In this document: positions 16,600 through 24,630 of the stretch, in pieces
Numbering within the stretch: the stretch's first letter is position 1
Layout: each line of letters starts with the position of its first letter
Assembly (NCBI RefSeq): GCF_036075115.1
Contig: NZ_CP107958.1
Coordinates: 5,022,001-5,086,000, forward strand
Direction of reading: 5' to 3'
Origin: Streptomyces sp. NBC_00377
Lineage (GTDB): Bacteria; Actinomycetota; Actinomycetes; Streptomycetales; Streptomycetaceae
DNA length: 64,000 nucleotides
The notes under the pieces: model-generated
What the model was told of the DNA's origin: nothing
Database searches by the model: none
What the model saw: the letters and a program-made list of their open reading frames with translations, nothing else
Translations under genes and position numbers: made by a program

Positions 16600-18267
16600 A
16601 TGGAGACCGAGTCGGAGCCTTACGTCCGCCTTGCGTCCCTGCGACAGCTGCACCAGGTCATGGCCGACATGAACACGGCCCGCAGTCTGGCCGACACATT
16701 GCAGACCGTCGCCGACGGCGTGGTCACGGCACTCGGGTACGAACTGGCGTGCGTCAATCTCGTACGCCCCGACGGCGATCTCGTCGTCGCCGCCTTCGCC
16801 GGCAATCCGGCTGCCGAGGCCCTCATCACCGGCCGGGTCGGCTCGCGCGACTCCTGGGACCGCCGCCTCGGCATGGGCGAGACCTGGGGCGACCTGGTCT
16901 TCATACCGCACACCGAGGGCTGGGTCCTCGACGACGACGACGTGCCCCAGTGGTACACCGACGGCCCCGCGCCCCGTTTCGAGGACGAGTGGCACCCCTC
17001 GGACCGTCTCTTCGCCCCGATGTACATGCCCGCCGCCCCCGGGAGCGGGGGCGCCTGCGGCGAGCTGATCGGCGTCCTGTCCGTGGACCGCCCGCGCAAC
17101 GGCCGGCGGCCCGGCGCCTGGGGCCGCGAGGCCCTCCAGATGTACGCCTTCCAGGCCGCCATCGCGATCAGCAACGCACGTCTACGCGCGAATATGCAGC
17201 GGGCACTGGTCAGGCTCGAGCGCGAGCAGCAGGCCCTGCGCGCCAGTGAGGAATCCTTCCGGCAGGCCTTCGAGTACGCCCCCTCCGGCATGGCGATAGC
17301 CGAGATGGGCGGCGACCAGCACGGGCGCATACTCCGGACCAACGACGCCCTGTGCCGCCTGCTCGGCCGCCCCGCCTCCGCGATGCGCCGCTACTCGTTC
17401 TCCGACCTCGTCCACCCCGAGGACATAGGCACCCTGCTCCGCACCTCCGCGGAGGGCGGGCGCGCCGAACTCCGCCTCGGCCGCCGCGACGGGACCTACG
17501 TCTGGGTCAGCCTGCGCAACTCCGTCGTCGCCGACGCCGCCGACGGGCCCCGTTTCCTCCTCACCCACGTCGAGGACATAGAGGACCGCAAGCGCCGCGA
17601 GCTCCAGCTCGCCCACCGCGCCTCCCACGACTCCCTCACGGGCCTGCCGAACTCGGCCGAACTGCGCTCGCGCCTCGCCGCCCGGCTCTGTCAGCGCCCG
17701 CAGTCCACCCACCCCGCCGCAGTCGACGCCATGGACGCGGCCTACGGCCACGCCGCCTTCGACGCCAACGGCCACGGTTTCGACTACCGGCCGGGCGGCG
17801 CCGAGACCTTCGACGGCTACGACCACCATGTGCACACCGCGGCCCCCGAAGAGGGCCGCGACGACGGCACCAAGGGGCTCGCGGTCCTCTTCTGCGACCT
17901 CGACGGCTTCAAGTCGATCAACGACCGGTTCGGCCACAACGCCGGCGACGCGGTCCTCATCGAGGTCGCCCGCCGGCTCTCCCGCCAGGTCCGCGACGGC
18001 GACACCGTCGCCCGGCTCGGCGGCGACGAGTTCGTGATCCTCGCCGACGGCCTCGGCCGTGCCGACGCCGCCGACCTCGCCGTGCGCCTGCGCAACGAGA
18101 TCATCCAGCCCATCCGCGCCGAGGGCCGTGCCGTGCGGGTCGGCGCCAGCTTCGGCATCGGCTGGGCACATTGCGGGATGACCGCGGACGAAGTGCTGAA
18201 GTCCGCCGACGAGCGCATGTACGTAGAGAAACGATCTCGTCCCAAACAGCACCGGCGTGCGGGATGA
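16600..18267 (+). CDS. cdgB: diguanylate cyclase CdgB (GAF-PAS-GGDEF)
   Basis: 555 residues. A GAF-like sensor domain (about 20-180) is followed by a PAS/PAC domain (about 205-320, ending LLTHVEDIEDRKRRELQ) and a GGDEF domain (346-545). The active site is GGDEF at 474-478, and an RxxD inhibitory site, RDGD at 465-468, lies five residues before it. The protein should make cyclic di-GMP, subject to feedback inhibition. An insert of roughly 55 residues rich in His, Asp and Gly separates LTGLPN from LFCDLDGF. A strong GGGGGGAGGG ribosome binding site supports the ATG at 16600. The architecture matches Streptomyces CdgB. Confidence 0.93.
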   Translation: METESEPYVRLASLRQLHQVMADMNTARSLADTLQTVADGVVTALGYELACVNLVRPDGDLVVAAFAGNPAAEALITGRVGSRDSWDRRLGMGETWGDLVFIPHTEGWVLDDDDVPQWYTDGPAPRFEDEWHPSDRLFAPMYMPAAPGSGGACGELIGVLSVDRPRNGRRPGAWGREALQMYAFQAAIAISNARLRANMQRALVRLEREQQALRASEESFRQAFEYAPSGMAIAEMGGDQHGRILRTNDALCRLLGRPASAMRRYSFSDLVHPEDIGTLLRTSAEGGRAELRLGRRDGTYVWVSLRNSVVADAADGPRFLLTHVEDIEDRKRRELQLAHRASHDSLTGLPNSAELRSRLAARLCQRPQSTHPAAVDAMDAAYGHAAFDANGHGFDYRPGGAETFDGYDHHVHTAAPEEGRDDGTKGLAVLFCDLDGFKSINDRFGHNAGDAVLIEVARRLSRQVRDGDTVARLGGDEFVILADGLGRADAADLAVRLRNEIIQPIRAEGRAVRVGASFGIGWAHCGMTADEVLKSADERMYVEKRSRPKQHRRAG

Positions 18268-18387
18268 TCACCAGGTCAGCGAGCCGATGCGAGCAGAGTC
18301 ACCCGTTTGGGGCAGCGGAGGAGGGTAGGCTCGCCAGTCTGACCGCACCACCGCATCCGACCCGCACCTGCTGAGGAGTACCAAGGG

Positions 18388-19347
18388 ATGACGTCCGGCA
18401 ACAACGGGGCCAGTACGCCCGAGGACGACGACCCGTTCGGCTACCTCTACGCCGACGGCCAGGCCAACGGTGCCCAGCCGCCGTCCGGCGGTGGCTACGG
18501 CTACCCCAACTCGGTCAGCAGAGTGCGCGCGGTCGGCGAGCGCCAGTACGGACAGCAGTCGCAGCAGCAGACCGCCCAGTACGGGCAGCCGCCTACGGTT
18601 CCCCAGCAGGGCGCGTACGGCCAGCCCAACGCGAACTACGCGGCGCCCGAGAACTTCGGCGCCGGCGGCGGGCCGTCCACCGGCCGTCAGCAGGCGCAGG
18701 GCGGCGGCGGTCGCGGCCGTGGCCCCAACACCAAGGGCCTGCTGATCGGCGCGGTCGCGGTGGTCGCCGCGGTCGTGATCGGCATCGTGGTCGTCATCGC
18801 GAACGGCGACGACGGCTCCGACGACAACAAGGCGGGCGGCCAGGCCTCCACCCCGGCCTCCGCCTCCGCGAGCGCCTCACCGAGCGAGTCGGCCCCCGAC
18901 GACGCCGACAAGGCCGAGCTGCCGACGACGGACGCGAAGGCGCTGAACCTGGGCGGAAGCGCCGCGCTGGCCTCGGACGTCGAGGGCGCGCAGGCGGCCG
19001 GCGGCACCTACGTCGGCAACCTCAACCAGGTGGGCAACTCCGTCACCTGGACGGTCAACGGCGTCCCGTCGGACGGCACGTACACCCTCTTCGCGCACTA
19101 CAGCACGCCCGGCGAGGACCAGTCGATGACGCTCACCGTCAACGGCAAGACCTTCGGCTCCAAGTTCCCGCTGAAGAACTACGCGAAGGCCCCCGCCGGC
19201 GACTTCGTCAAGGGCTGGACGACGAGTTTCACGTACCCCAGCCTCACCAAGGGCACCAACACCCTGACGCTCTCCTGCCAGGACGGCGACAAGTGCAACG
19301 TCCTGCTCGACCAGTTCTGGCTGAAGAAGGGCCAGGTCAGGAACTGA
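18388..19347 (+). CDS. membrane-anchored protein with carbohydrate-binding-module-like domain
   Basis: 319 residues. A Gln/Gly/Tyr-rich cytoplasmic segment (1-111) precedes one transmembrane helix (about 112-136). An Ala/Ser/Pro-rich linker leads to a beta-rich outer domain (about 185-319) with NSVTWTVNGVPSDGTYTLFA and SMTLTVNGKTF, as in CBM6/CBM35-type jelly rolls. It may bind a wall or extracellular glycan; no catalytic domain is present. GAGGAG lies before the ATG. It converges on the PfkB gene with a 9-bp gap. Confidence 0.78.
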   Translation: MTSGNNGASTPEDDDPFGYLYADGQANGAQPPSGGGYGYPNSVSRVRAVGERQYGQQSQQQTAQYGQPPTVPQQGAYGQPNANYAAPENFGAGGGPSTGRQQAQGGGGRGRGPNTKGLLIGAVAVVAAVVIGIVVVIANGDDGSDDNKAGGQASTPASASASASPSESAPDDADKAELPTTDAKALNLGGSAALASDVEGAQAAGGTYVGNLNQVGNSVTWTVNGVPSDGTYTLFAHYSTPGEDQSMTLTVNGKTFGSKFPLKNYAKAPAGDFVKGWTTSFTYPSLTKGTNTLTLSCQDGDKCNVLLDQFWLKKGQVRN

Positions 19348-19356
19348 GCCGCCGGT

Positions 19357-20286
19357 TCAGGCCGCGGTGGCCAGGGCAGTGACCGTGACCCTGCCCAGCA
19401 GTTCCTCGTAGGCGGTGCGGTCGAACTCGCCCGCCACCGGGGACGCGACGGTCGCCGCGGACAGGGCGACGGCGCGGGACAGGCGGTCCGGCCAGGGGAG
19501 TTGCTCCACCAGGGCGGACAGCAGGCCCGCGACCGCCGAGTCGCCCGCGCCGGTCGGGTTGCCGTGGACACGGCGGGGCGGCGCGGCGCGCCAGCGGCCC
19601 TCCGGGGTGACCGCGAGGAAGCCCTCGGCGCCCAGCGAGGCCACCACGGCGTGCGCGCCGCGCCTGCGGGCGTCCTGAGTCGCCCGTGCGGGATCGTGGG
19701 AGCCGGTGAGTTCGGCCAGTTCGTCGGCGTTGGGCTTGATGACGTCCGGGCGGGCCGCGACCCCCCGGCGCAACGGCTCACCGCTCGTGTCCAGCAGTAC
19801 GGGAACTCCCGCGGCCCGCGCCGCCCGCACCAGGACCGCGTACGCGCCCACCGGCACCCCCGGGGGCAGGCTGCCGCACAGGGCCACCGCGTCGGCGTCG
19901 CCGAGGAGCCCCTCGTACGCCTCCTGGAAGGCGGACCACTCGGCCGGAGTGATGACCGGGCCCGGTTCGTTGAGCTGGGTCGTGTCGCCGGTGCGCGCGT
20001 CGACGACGGCGACCGTACGGCGGGTGGCCCCGGTGACCGGCACGAGCGCGTCCACCACTCCCGCCGTGCCAGTGAGCAGGTCCCGCACGGCCCGGCCGGT
20101 GGCGCCGCCCGTGAAACCGGTCACCGTCACCTCGTGGCCGAGGGCCGCCAGCACCCGGGCGACGTTCAGCCCCTTGCCGCCGGGCCGCTCCCGCACCTCG
20201 GTCACCCGGTGCGAGGCGTGCGTCCGCAGCGCGGGCACGTGATAGGTGAGATCGAGAGCGGTGTTCAGGGTGACGGTGAGGATCAC
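19357..20286 (-). CDS. PfkB family sugar kinase (1-phosphofructokinase/tagatose-6-P kinase type)
   Basis: 309 residues from a GTG start. It has both PfkB signatures: ERPGGKGLNVARVLA near the N-terminus and GNPTGAGDSAVAGLLSAL with the catalytic GAGD. The opening MILTVTLNTALDLTYHV is typical of FruK/LacC-type kinases acting on sugar phosphates. It follows nagK and nagA on the same strand after 138 bp, so it may phosphorylate a product of amino-sugar breakdown such as fructose 6-phosphate; the substrate is inferred only from context. Confidence 0.87.
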   Translation of the reverse strand: MILTVTLNTALDLTYHVPALRTHASHRVTEVRERPGGKGLNVARVLAALGHEVTVTGFTGGATGRAVRDLLTGTAGVVDALVPVTGATRRTVAVVDARTGDTTQLNEPGPVITPAEWSAFQEAYEGLLGDADAVALCGSLPPGVPVGAYAVLVRAARAAGVPVLLDTSGEPLRRGVAARPDVIKPNADELAELTGSHDPARATQDARRRGAHAVVASLGAEGFLAVTPEGRWRAAPPRRVHGNPTGAGDSAVAGLLSALVEQLPWPDRLSRAVALSAATVASPVAGEFDRTAYEELLGRVTVTALATAA

Positions 20287-20424
20287 CTGGGCCGACCTCC
20301 CCGACAGCGTGCGTACATGACCCGTGCCGGGGCTTCGCCCGTCCCGGGAAGCCTGATCATGCCAAAGAGACGGCGACCGGCCCAGTACGCGGGTCGGCCA
20401 CTGTCCCCCGGGGAGGCGGACGTT

Positions 20425-21648
20425 TCACGCCAGTCGGGGATCCACCACCCAAACCCCCTTGCGCATCACGCCCTTGAGGTCGAAGTTCTCGTCCAGCAGC
20501 ACCAGGTCGGCGTCCTTGCCGGGCTCCAGCGAGCCCACCCTGTCGTCGATGCCCAGCAGCCGGGCCGGGTTGGCGGACAGGGCGGCCACCACGTCCTCGA
20601 CCGGCAGCCGGTCGATCGTCACCGCCCGCTGGAAGGCGCGGTCCTGGGTGAGGGTGGAGCCCGCGATCGAGCCGCCCTCCACCAGCCGGGCCACGCCCTC
20701 GCTGACCTCGACCTCCAGCGGGCCGAGCAGATAGCGGCCGTCGCCGATGCCGGCCGCGTCCATCGCGTCCGTGATGAAGGCGACCCGGCCCGGACCCGCG
20801 TGCCGGAACGCCAGCTCCAGGGCGGCCGGGTGCAGATGGGTGCCGTCGTTGATGAGCTCGACCGTCACCCGCTCGTCCTCCAGGAGCGCGGCGATCGGGC
20901 CGGGGGTGCGATGGCCGAGCGGCGGCATCGCGTTGAAGAGGTGCGTGGCGACGGTGGCTCCGGCCTCGATGGCCTGGACCGTCTGCTCGTAGGTCGCGTC
21001 CGTGTGCCCGACGGCTGCGATCACACCGTGCTCGGCGAGCAGCCGTACGGAGTCCAGGCCGCCGGGGAGTTCCGTCGCCAGGGTGACCATCCGCGCCTGT
21101 CCGCGCGCCCCGTCGATGAGCTTGCGCACCTCCGCCGGGTCCGGGTGACGCAGCAGTTCCTCGGAGTGCGCGCCCTTGCGGCACGGCGAGATGAACGGGC
21201 CCTCGAAGTGGATGCCGGCCAGGTCGCCCTGCTCGGCCAGCTCGCTCAGCAGACCGGCCTGGCGGACCAGGAAGTCCATGTCGTCGGTGACGGTCGAGGC
21301 GACGAGGGTGGTGGTGCCGTGCAGACGGTGGGTGTGGATGGCCTTCTGCACCTCCTCGGCCGTGCCGGAGAAGGAGGCTCCGCCGCCGCCGTGGTTGTGC
21401 AGGTCGACGAAGCCGGGGACCAGCCAGTGGCCCGTCACGTCGATCACCGTCGCGGTGCCCCGGGGGGTCCCGGGCGGGGATTCGGCGGTGATCTTCGTGC
21501 CGTCGATGGTGACGCGGCCGCCGGGGACGGTGCCGGTGGGGAGTACCACCCTGGCGCCGGTGAGTACCTGCCTCCGGCCGCCGGTTGCGGGGTGCGGGTG
21601 CGTCGTTGCTGGTCGCGCAGTTCCTCGCGCCCCTAGGGGGGTGGCCAT
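20425..21648 (-). CDS. nagA: N-acetylglucosamine-6-phosphate deacetylase
   Basis: 407 residues from the ATG at 21648. Metal-binding and catalytic segments of the amidohydrolase fold are present: PGFVDLHNHG, GIHFEGPFISP, VGHTDAT, THLFNAMPP and FITDAMDAAG. It turns GlcNAc-6-P into glucosamine-6-P, the DasR effector. The start overlaps the stop of the upstream ROK kinase gene (TGATG), implying coupling. Residues about 4-25 are encoded by a common dispersed repeat, so this N-terminal extension is probably acquired; the conserved protein begins near VLTGARVVLPTG. Confidence 0.92.
   Translation of the reverse strand: MATPLGARGTARPATTHPHPATGGRRQVLTGARVVLPTGTVPGGRVTIDGTKITAESPPGTPRGTATVIDVTGHWLVPGFVDLHNHGGGGASFSGTAEEVQKAIHTHRLHGTTTLVASTVTDDMDFLVRQAGLLSELAEQGDLAGIHFEGPFISPCRKGAHSEELLRHPDPAEVRKLIDGARGQARMVTLATELPGGLDSVRLLAEHGVIAAVGHTDATYEQTVQAIEAGATVATHLFNAMPPLGHRTPGPIAALLEDERVTVELINDGTHLHPAALELAFRHAGPGRVAFITDAMDAAGIGDGRYLLGPLEVEVSEGVARLVEGGSIAGSTLTQDRAFQRAVTIDRLPVEDVVAALSANPARLLGIDDRVGSLEPGKDADLVLLDENFDLKGVMRKGVWVVDPRLA
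21579..21634 (-). repeat. dispersed Streptomyces repeat inside the 5' end of nagA
   Basis: Read on the minus strand the segment contains GGGGCGCGAGGAACTGCGCG, then ACCAGCAACGACGCACCCGC, a recurring Streptomyces intergenic repeat. Here it lies within the open nagA frame, between the coupled ATG and the conserved first beta-strand. Confidence 0.6.
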
Positions 21649-22589
21649 CAGGGTGATACCTCCGTACGGTCGGTCGAGTTGAGGAGATCCCAGGCCAGCA
21701 GGCCCGCGCCCAGGCAGCCCGCGCTGTCGCCCAGGGCCGCCGGGACTATCTCCGGAAGTTTCTGAAAGGTCACCCGTCGGCGGACCGCGTCCCGCAGGGG
21801 TGCGAACAGGGTTTCCCCCGCCTCCGCGAGGCCGCCTCCGATGACGAGCGTGCGGGGGTCCAGCAGGGTGAGCGCGGTGACCAGGCCGTCGGCGAGCGCG
21901 TCCACGGCCGTCTGCCAGATCCGGACGGCGTTCGGGTCGCCGGACGCGACGGCCTTCGCGCAGTCGGCCGCGTCCGCCTCCGGGTCGCCGCATGCGGCCG
22001 CCCAGGCCTCGCTGACCGCCGCGGCCGACGCGAACCGCTCCAGACAGCCGCGCTGCCCGCACGGACACGGGGTTCCGCCGGGCCGTACGACGATGTGGCC
22101 GATCTCGCCCGCGAAGCCGTGGGCGCCCGCCTCCACCCGGCCGTCGACGCCGATCGCGCCCGCGATGCCGGTGCCCAGCGCCACGAACAGGAACCGGTCC
22201 GCGCCGCGGCCCGCGCCGATCCGGCCCTCGGCGAGGCCGCCGGTGCGCACGTCGTGCCCGAGGGCGACCGGGGTGCCGAGGCGGGCGGCGAGCAGTTCGC
22301 GCAGGGGCACGTCCCGCCAGCCCAGGTTGGCAGCGTAGGCGGCGACGCCGTTCGCCTCGTCGACGATGCCGGGTACGGCGACGCCGGCCGCGGCGGCGGG
22401 CCCGCCGAACCGGCGGAGGCCGTGCTCGCGCAGTTCGCCGGCGAAGTCGAGGATGCCGGCGACGACCGCGTCGGGTCCCCGCTCACGGCCGGTGGGCCGG
22501 CGGGCCCGGTGCAGCAGTGTGCCGTCCGCGCCGACCAGGGCGGCCTTCATCCCGGTGCCGCCCACGTCCAGGGCGATGACATGTCTCAC
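21648..22589 (-). CDS. nagK: ROK family sugar kinase, probably N-acetylglucosamine kinase
   Basis: 313 residues from a GTG start. It has the ATP phosphate-binding motif ALDVGGTGMKAALVG and the ROK zinc site HIVVRPGGTPCPCGQRGCLERF (CxCGxxGCxE). ROK kinases phosphorylate glucose, GlcNAc or ManNAc. It is directly upstream of and overlaps nagA, and dre sites lie in front of it, so GlcNAc is the likely substrate, giving GlcNAc-6-P for NagA. Glucokinase activity cannot be excluded. Confidence 0.88.
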   Translation of the reverse strand: MRHVIALDVGGTGMKAALVGADGTLLHRARRPTGRERGPDAVVAGILDFAGELREHGLRRFGGPAAAAGVAVPGIVDEANGVAAYAANLGWRDVPLRELLAARLGTPVALGHDVRTGGLAEGRIGAGRGADRFLFVALGTGIAGAIGVDGRVEAGAHGFAGEIGHIVVRPGGTPCPCGQRGCLERFASAAAVSEAWAAACGDPEADAADCAKAVASGDPNAVRIWQTAVDALADGLVTALTLLDPRTLVIGGGLAEAGETLFAPLRDAVRRRVTFQKLPEIVPAALGDSAGCLGAGLLAWDLLNSTDRTEVSP

Positions 22590-22616
22590 GCTGACAGTGT
22601 GGACCGAGTACCCGCG

Positions 22617-22632
22617 AGAGGTCTAGTCCACT
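22617..22632. promoter_or_regulatory. dre site (DasR operator) 1
   Basis: AGAGGTCTAGTCCACT matches 12 of 16 positions of the DasR consensus ACTGGTCTAGACCAGT. It lies 28 bp upstream of the nagK start, in the divergent gap with the solute-binding protein gene. Confidence 0.75.
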
Positions 22633-22672
22633 CGCGTCTCTTGGGGGTACCGTGCCGCCCCATAGGCCCGAA

Positions 22673-22688
22673 AGAGGTCTAGTCCACA
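22673..22688. promoter_or_regulatory. dre site (DasR operator) 2
   Basis: AGAGGTCTAGTCCACA is an almost exact repeat of site 1, 56 bp from it, on the side of the solute-binding protein gene. Confidence 0.72.
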
Positions 22689-22690
22689 GG

Positions 22691-22706
22691 GGTGGTGTAG
22701 ACCTTG
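22691..22706. promoter_or_regulatory. weaker dre-like site 3
   Basis: GGTGGTGTAGACCTTG keeps the TGGT.TAGACC core (10 of 16 positions) and follows site 2 by two bases. Together the three sites could let DasR control both divergent units. Confidence 0.4.
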
Positions 22707-22754
22707 TTCCGAATAACGACCCATTGGTATGAGCAATCAGTTGGGAGCAGTGCG

Positions 22755-24044
22755 GTGCAGCGGCGGGCACGGAAGTCAGGAACGATCGCGGGAACCGTGG
22801 CGGGGGTGTCCGTCCTCGGCATGGCCGCAGTCCTCACCGGCTGCGGAGTGTCCGGAGGCTCCGACGACGTCACCCTGAGACTGGTCGCCGCCGACTACGG
22901 CGACAGCAGCGCCAACAGCTCCAAGAAGTACTGGGACAAGCTCGTCGAGGCGTACGAGAAGGAGCACCCCGGCGTCACCGTCGACGTGACCGTCTCCTCC
23001 TGGAACGACGTGGACGCCAACGTGAAGAAGATGGTCGACGCGGGCAAGGCACCCGACATGGCCCAGATCGGCGCGTACGCCGACTACGCGGCCGCCGACC
23101 AGCTGTACAAGGTGAGCGACGTGCTCTCCATCCCCGTCGAGGCCGACTTCGTGCCCCAGCTCGCCAACGCGGGCGAGGTCCGCGGGGTGAGGTACGGCAT
23201 GCCGTTCGCCTCGTCCACGCGGCTGCTGTTCTACAACAAGACCCTCTTCGCGAAGGCCGGCATCACCCCGCCGACCACCTGGGCCGAGCTCGCCGCGGAC
23301 GCGAAGGCGCTCAAGCGGGACGGCGTGAAGTACCCGTACGCGCTGCCCCTCGGGCCTGAGGAGGCGCAGGCCGAGACCCTTCAGTGGCTGCTCAGCGGCG
23401 GGGGCGGCTACACCCAGACCGTCAGCGCCTACAGCATCGACTCCACCCAGAACATCGACACCTTCGACTGGCTGAAGGACGAGCTGGTCGGCAAGGGCCT
23501 CACCGGGCCCGTCGCCCCCGGCAAACTGAACCGGGCCACCGCGTTCGCCGCGTTCACCGCCGGCGACGTGGGCATGCTCAACGGGCACCCCTCACTGATG
23601 AAGGCGGCCACCGCCAAGGGCGTGAAGTTCGGCATGGTGCCGCTGCCCGGGGTGGCGGGCCCGAGCAAGGTCTCCATGGGCGTCGCCGACTGGATGACCG
23701 CCTTCAAGCAGAACGGGCACGCCGAGGAGGTCGGCAGCTTCCTCGACTTCGTCTACAACGAGAAGAACGTCCTGGACTTCTCCCGCGAGTACGACCTGCT
23801 GCCGGTCACCAACTCAGCCTCCCTGGTCATGGGCGCGGCCGAGGAGGACGCCGACCTCAAGCCGTTCCTGGACGAACTCCCGCTCTCCGAGACGTACCCC
23901 GTCGGACGGACCTCCTGGGCGAAGGTCAGCGCGGAGATCAAGAAGCGCGTCGGCCAGGCCGTGACCGCGAACGGCGACCCGGCCGCGGTGCTGGGCGCGC
24001 TCCAGACCACGGCCACGACGCTGGACAACGGCTCCGGCGGCTGA
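22755..24044 (+). CDS. ABC transporter sugar-binding lipoprotein
   Basis: 429 residues from a GTG start with GGGAG 7 bases upstream. A lipoprotein signal ends VLTGC (Cys30). The remainder is a family-1 (MalE-like) solute-binding protein with YEKEHPGVTVDV, FASSTRLLFYNKTLF and GVADWMTAFKQNG. No permease or ATPase genes are adjacent, so it is an orphan receptor that must use permeases encoded elsewhere, and probably MsiK. Its divergence from nagK-nagA across dre sites points to an amino sugar or chitooligosaccharide as ligand; this is inference. Confidence 0.88.
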   Translation: MQRRARKSGTIAGTVAGVSVLGMAAVLTGCGVSGGSDDVTLRLVAADYGDSSANSSKKYWDKLVEAYEKEHPGVTVDVTVSSWNDVDANVKKMVDAGKAPDMAQIGAYADYAAADQLYKVSDVLSIPVEADFVPQLANAGEVRGVRYGMPFASSTRLLFYNKTLFAKAGITPPTTWAELAADAKALKRDGVKYPYALPLGPEEAQAETLQWLLSGGGGYTQTVSAYSIDSTQNIDTFDWLKDELVGKGLTGPVAPGKLNRATAFAAFTAGDVGMLNGHPSLMKAATAKGVKFGMVPLPGVAGPSKVSMGVADWMTAFKQNGHAEEVGSFLDFVYNEKNVLDFSREYDLLPVTNSASLVMGAAEEDADLKPFLDELPLSETYPVGRTSWAKVSAEIKKRVGQAVTANGDPAAVLGALQTTATTLDNGSGG

Positions 24045-24109
24045 GCCGGCGGCCACCGGGTCCGCCGGGCCGCCCGCCCGCTGTCGGCACCGGGCGTTAC
24101 CGTGCGGAC

Positions 24110-24556
24110 ATGGAGCCTGCGGACAGGGAGCCCGCCGAGGCGGGACGTGCGGACGTCGAGTCCGCCGAGAGGGAGCGTACGGACGTGGAGCCTGCCGAGG
24201 TGGGGCGTGCGGACGTGGAGCCTGCCCTGGCGGGGCGTACGGACGTGGAGCCTGCCGAGGTGGGGCGTGCGGACGTCGAGTCCGCCGAGGGGGAGCGTGC
24301 GGACGTGGAGCGGCGGGCCGGGGCGGGGCCGTTGGGGGCGGTGGAGCGGGACGTCCTCGCCCTGGAGCGGCGCGGGTTTCCCGGCGGCCCCGGCGCCAAG
24401 GAACGGGCGATACGCGAGGAGCTGGAGCTGTCCCCGGTCCGCTACTACCAACTCCTCAACGCCCTCCTGGACGACCCCCGCGCCCTGGCCCATGACCCGG
24501 TCACGGTGAACAGACTGCGCAGGGTGCGCGAGGCCAGGCGGCGGGAACGGCAGTAG
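24110..24556 (+). CDS. DUF3263 protein with N-terminal decapeptide repeats
   Basis: 148 residues. The C-terminal 75 residues are a DUF3263 domain: VERDVLALERRGF, GAKERAIREELELSPVRYYQ and LLNALLDDPRALAHDPVTV, an all-helical small domain of unknown function common in actinobacteria. The N-terminal half is not part of the family; residues 16-65 are five 10-residue repeats of the type VEPAEVGRAD, highly charged and probably disordered. Most DUF3263 proteins are about 80-100 residues, so this one is extended. Confidence 0.8.
   Translation: MEPADREPAEAGRADVESAERERTDVEPAEVGRADVEPALAGRTDVEPAEVGRADVESAEGERADVERRAGAGPLGAVERDVLALERRGFPGGPGAKERAIREELELSPVRYYQLLNALLDDPRALAHDPVTVNRLRRVREARRRERQ
24155..24304 (+). 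repeat. five 30-bp tandem repeats inside the DUF3263 gene
   Basis: Five in-frame 30-bp units encode V-E-(P/S)-A-(E/L)-x-(G/E)-R-(A/T)-D. Two unit types alternate (VESAE.ER and VEPAEVGR), which suggests slippage or unequal recombination. Partial units flank the array. Confidence 0.85.
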
Positions 24557-24630
24557 CGGGGAACGGCAGTAGCGGGGAGCCGAGGCGGGGGGAGCGCCGG
24601 CTACGGGCGGGCGTTGGTTATCGTCGGCGT

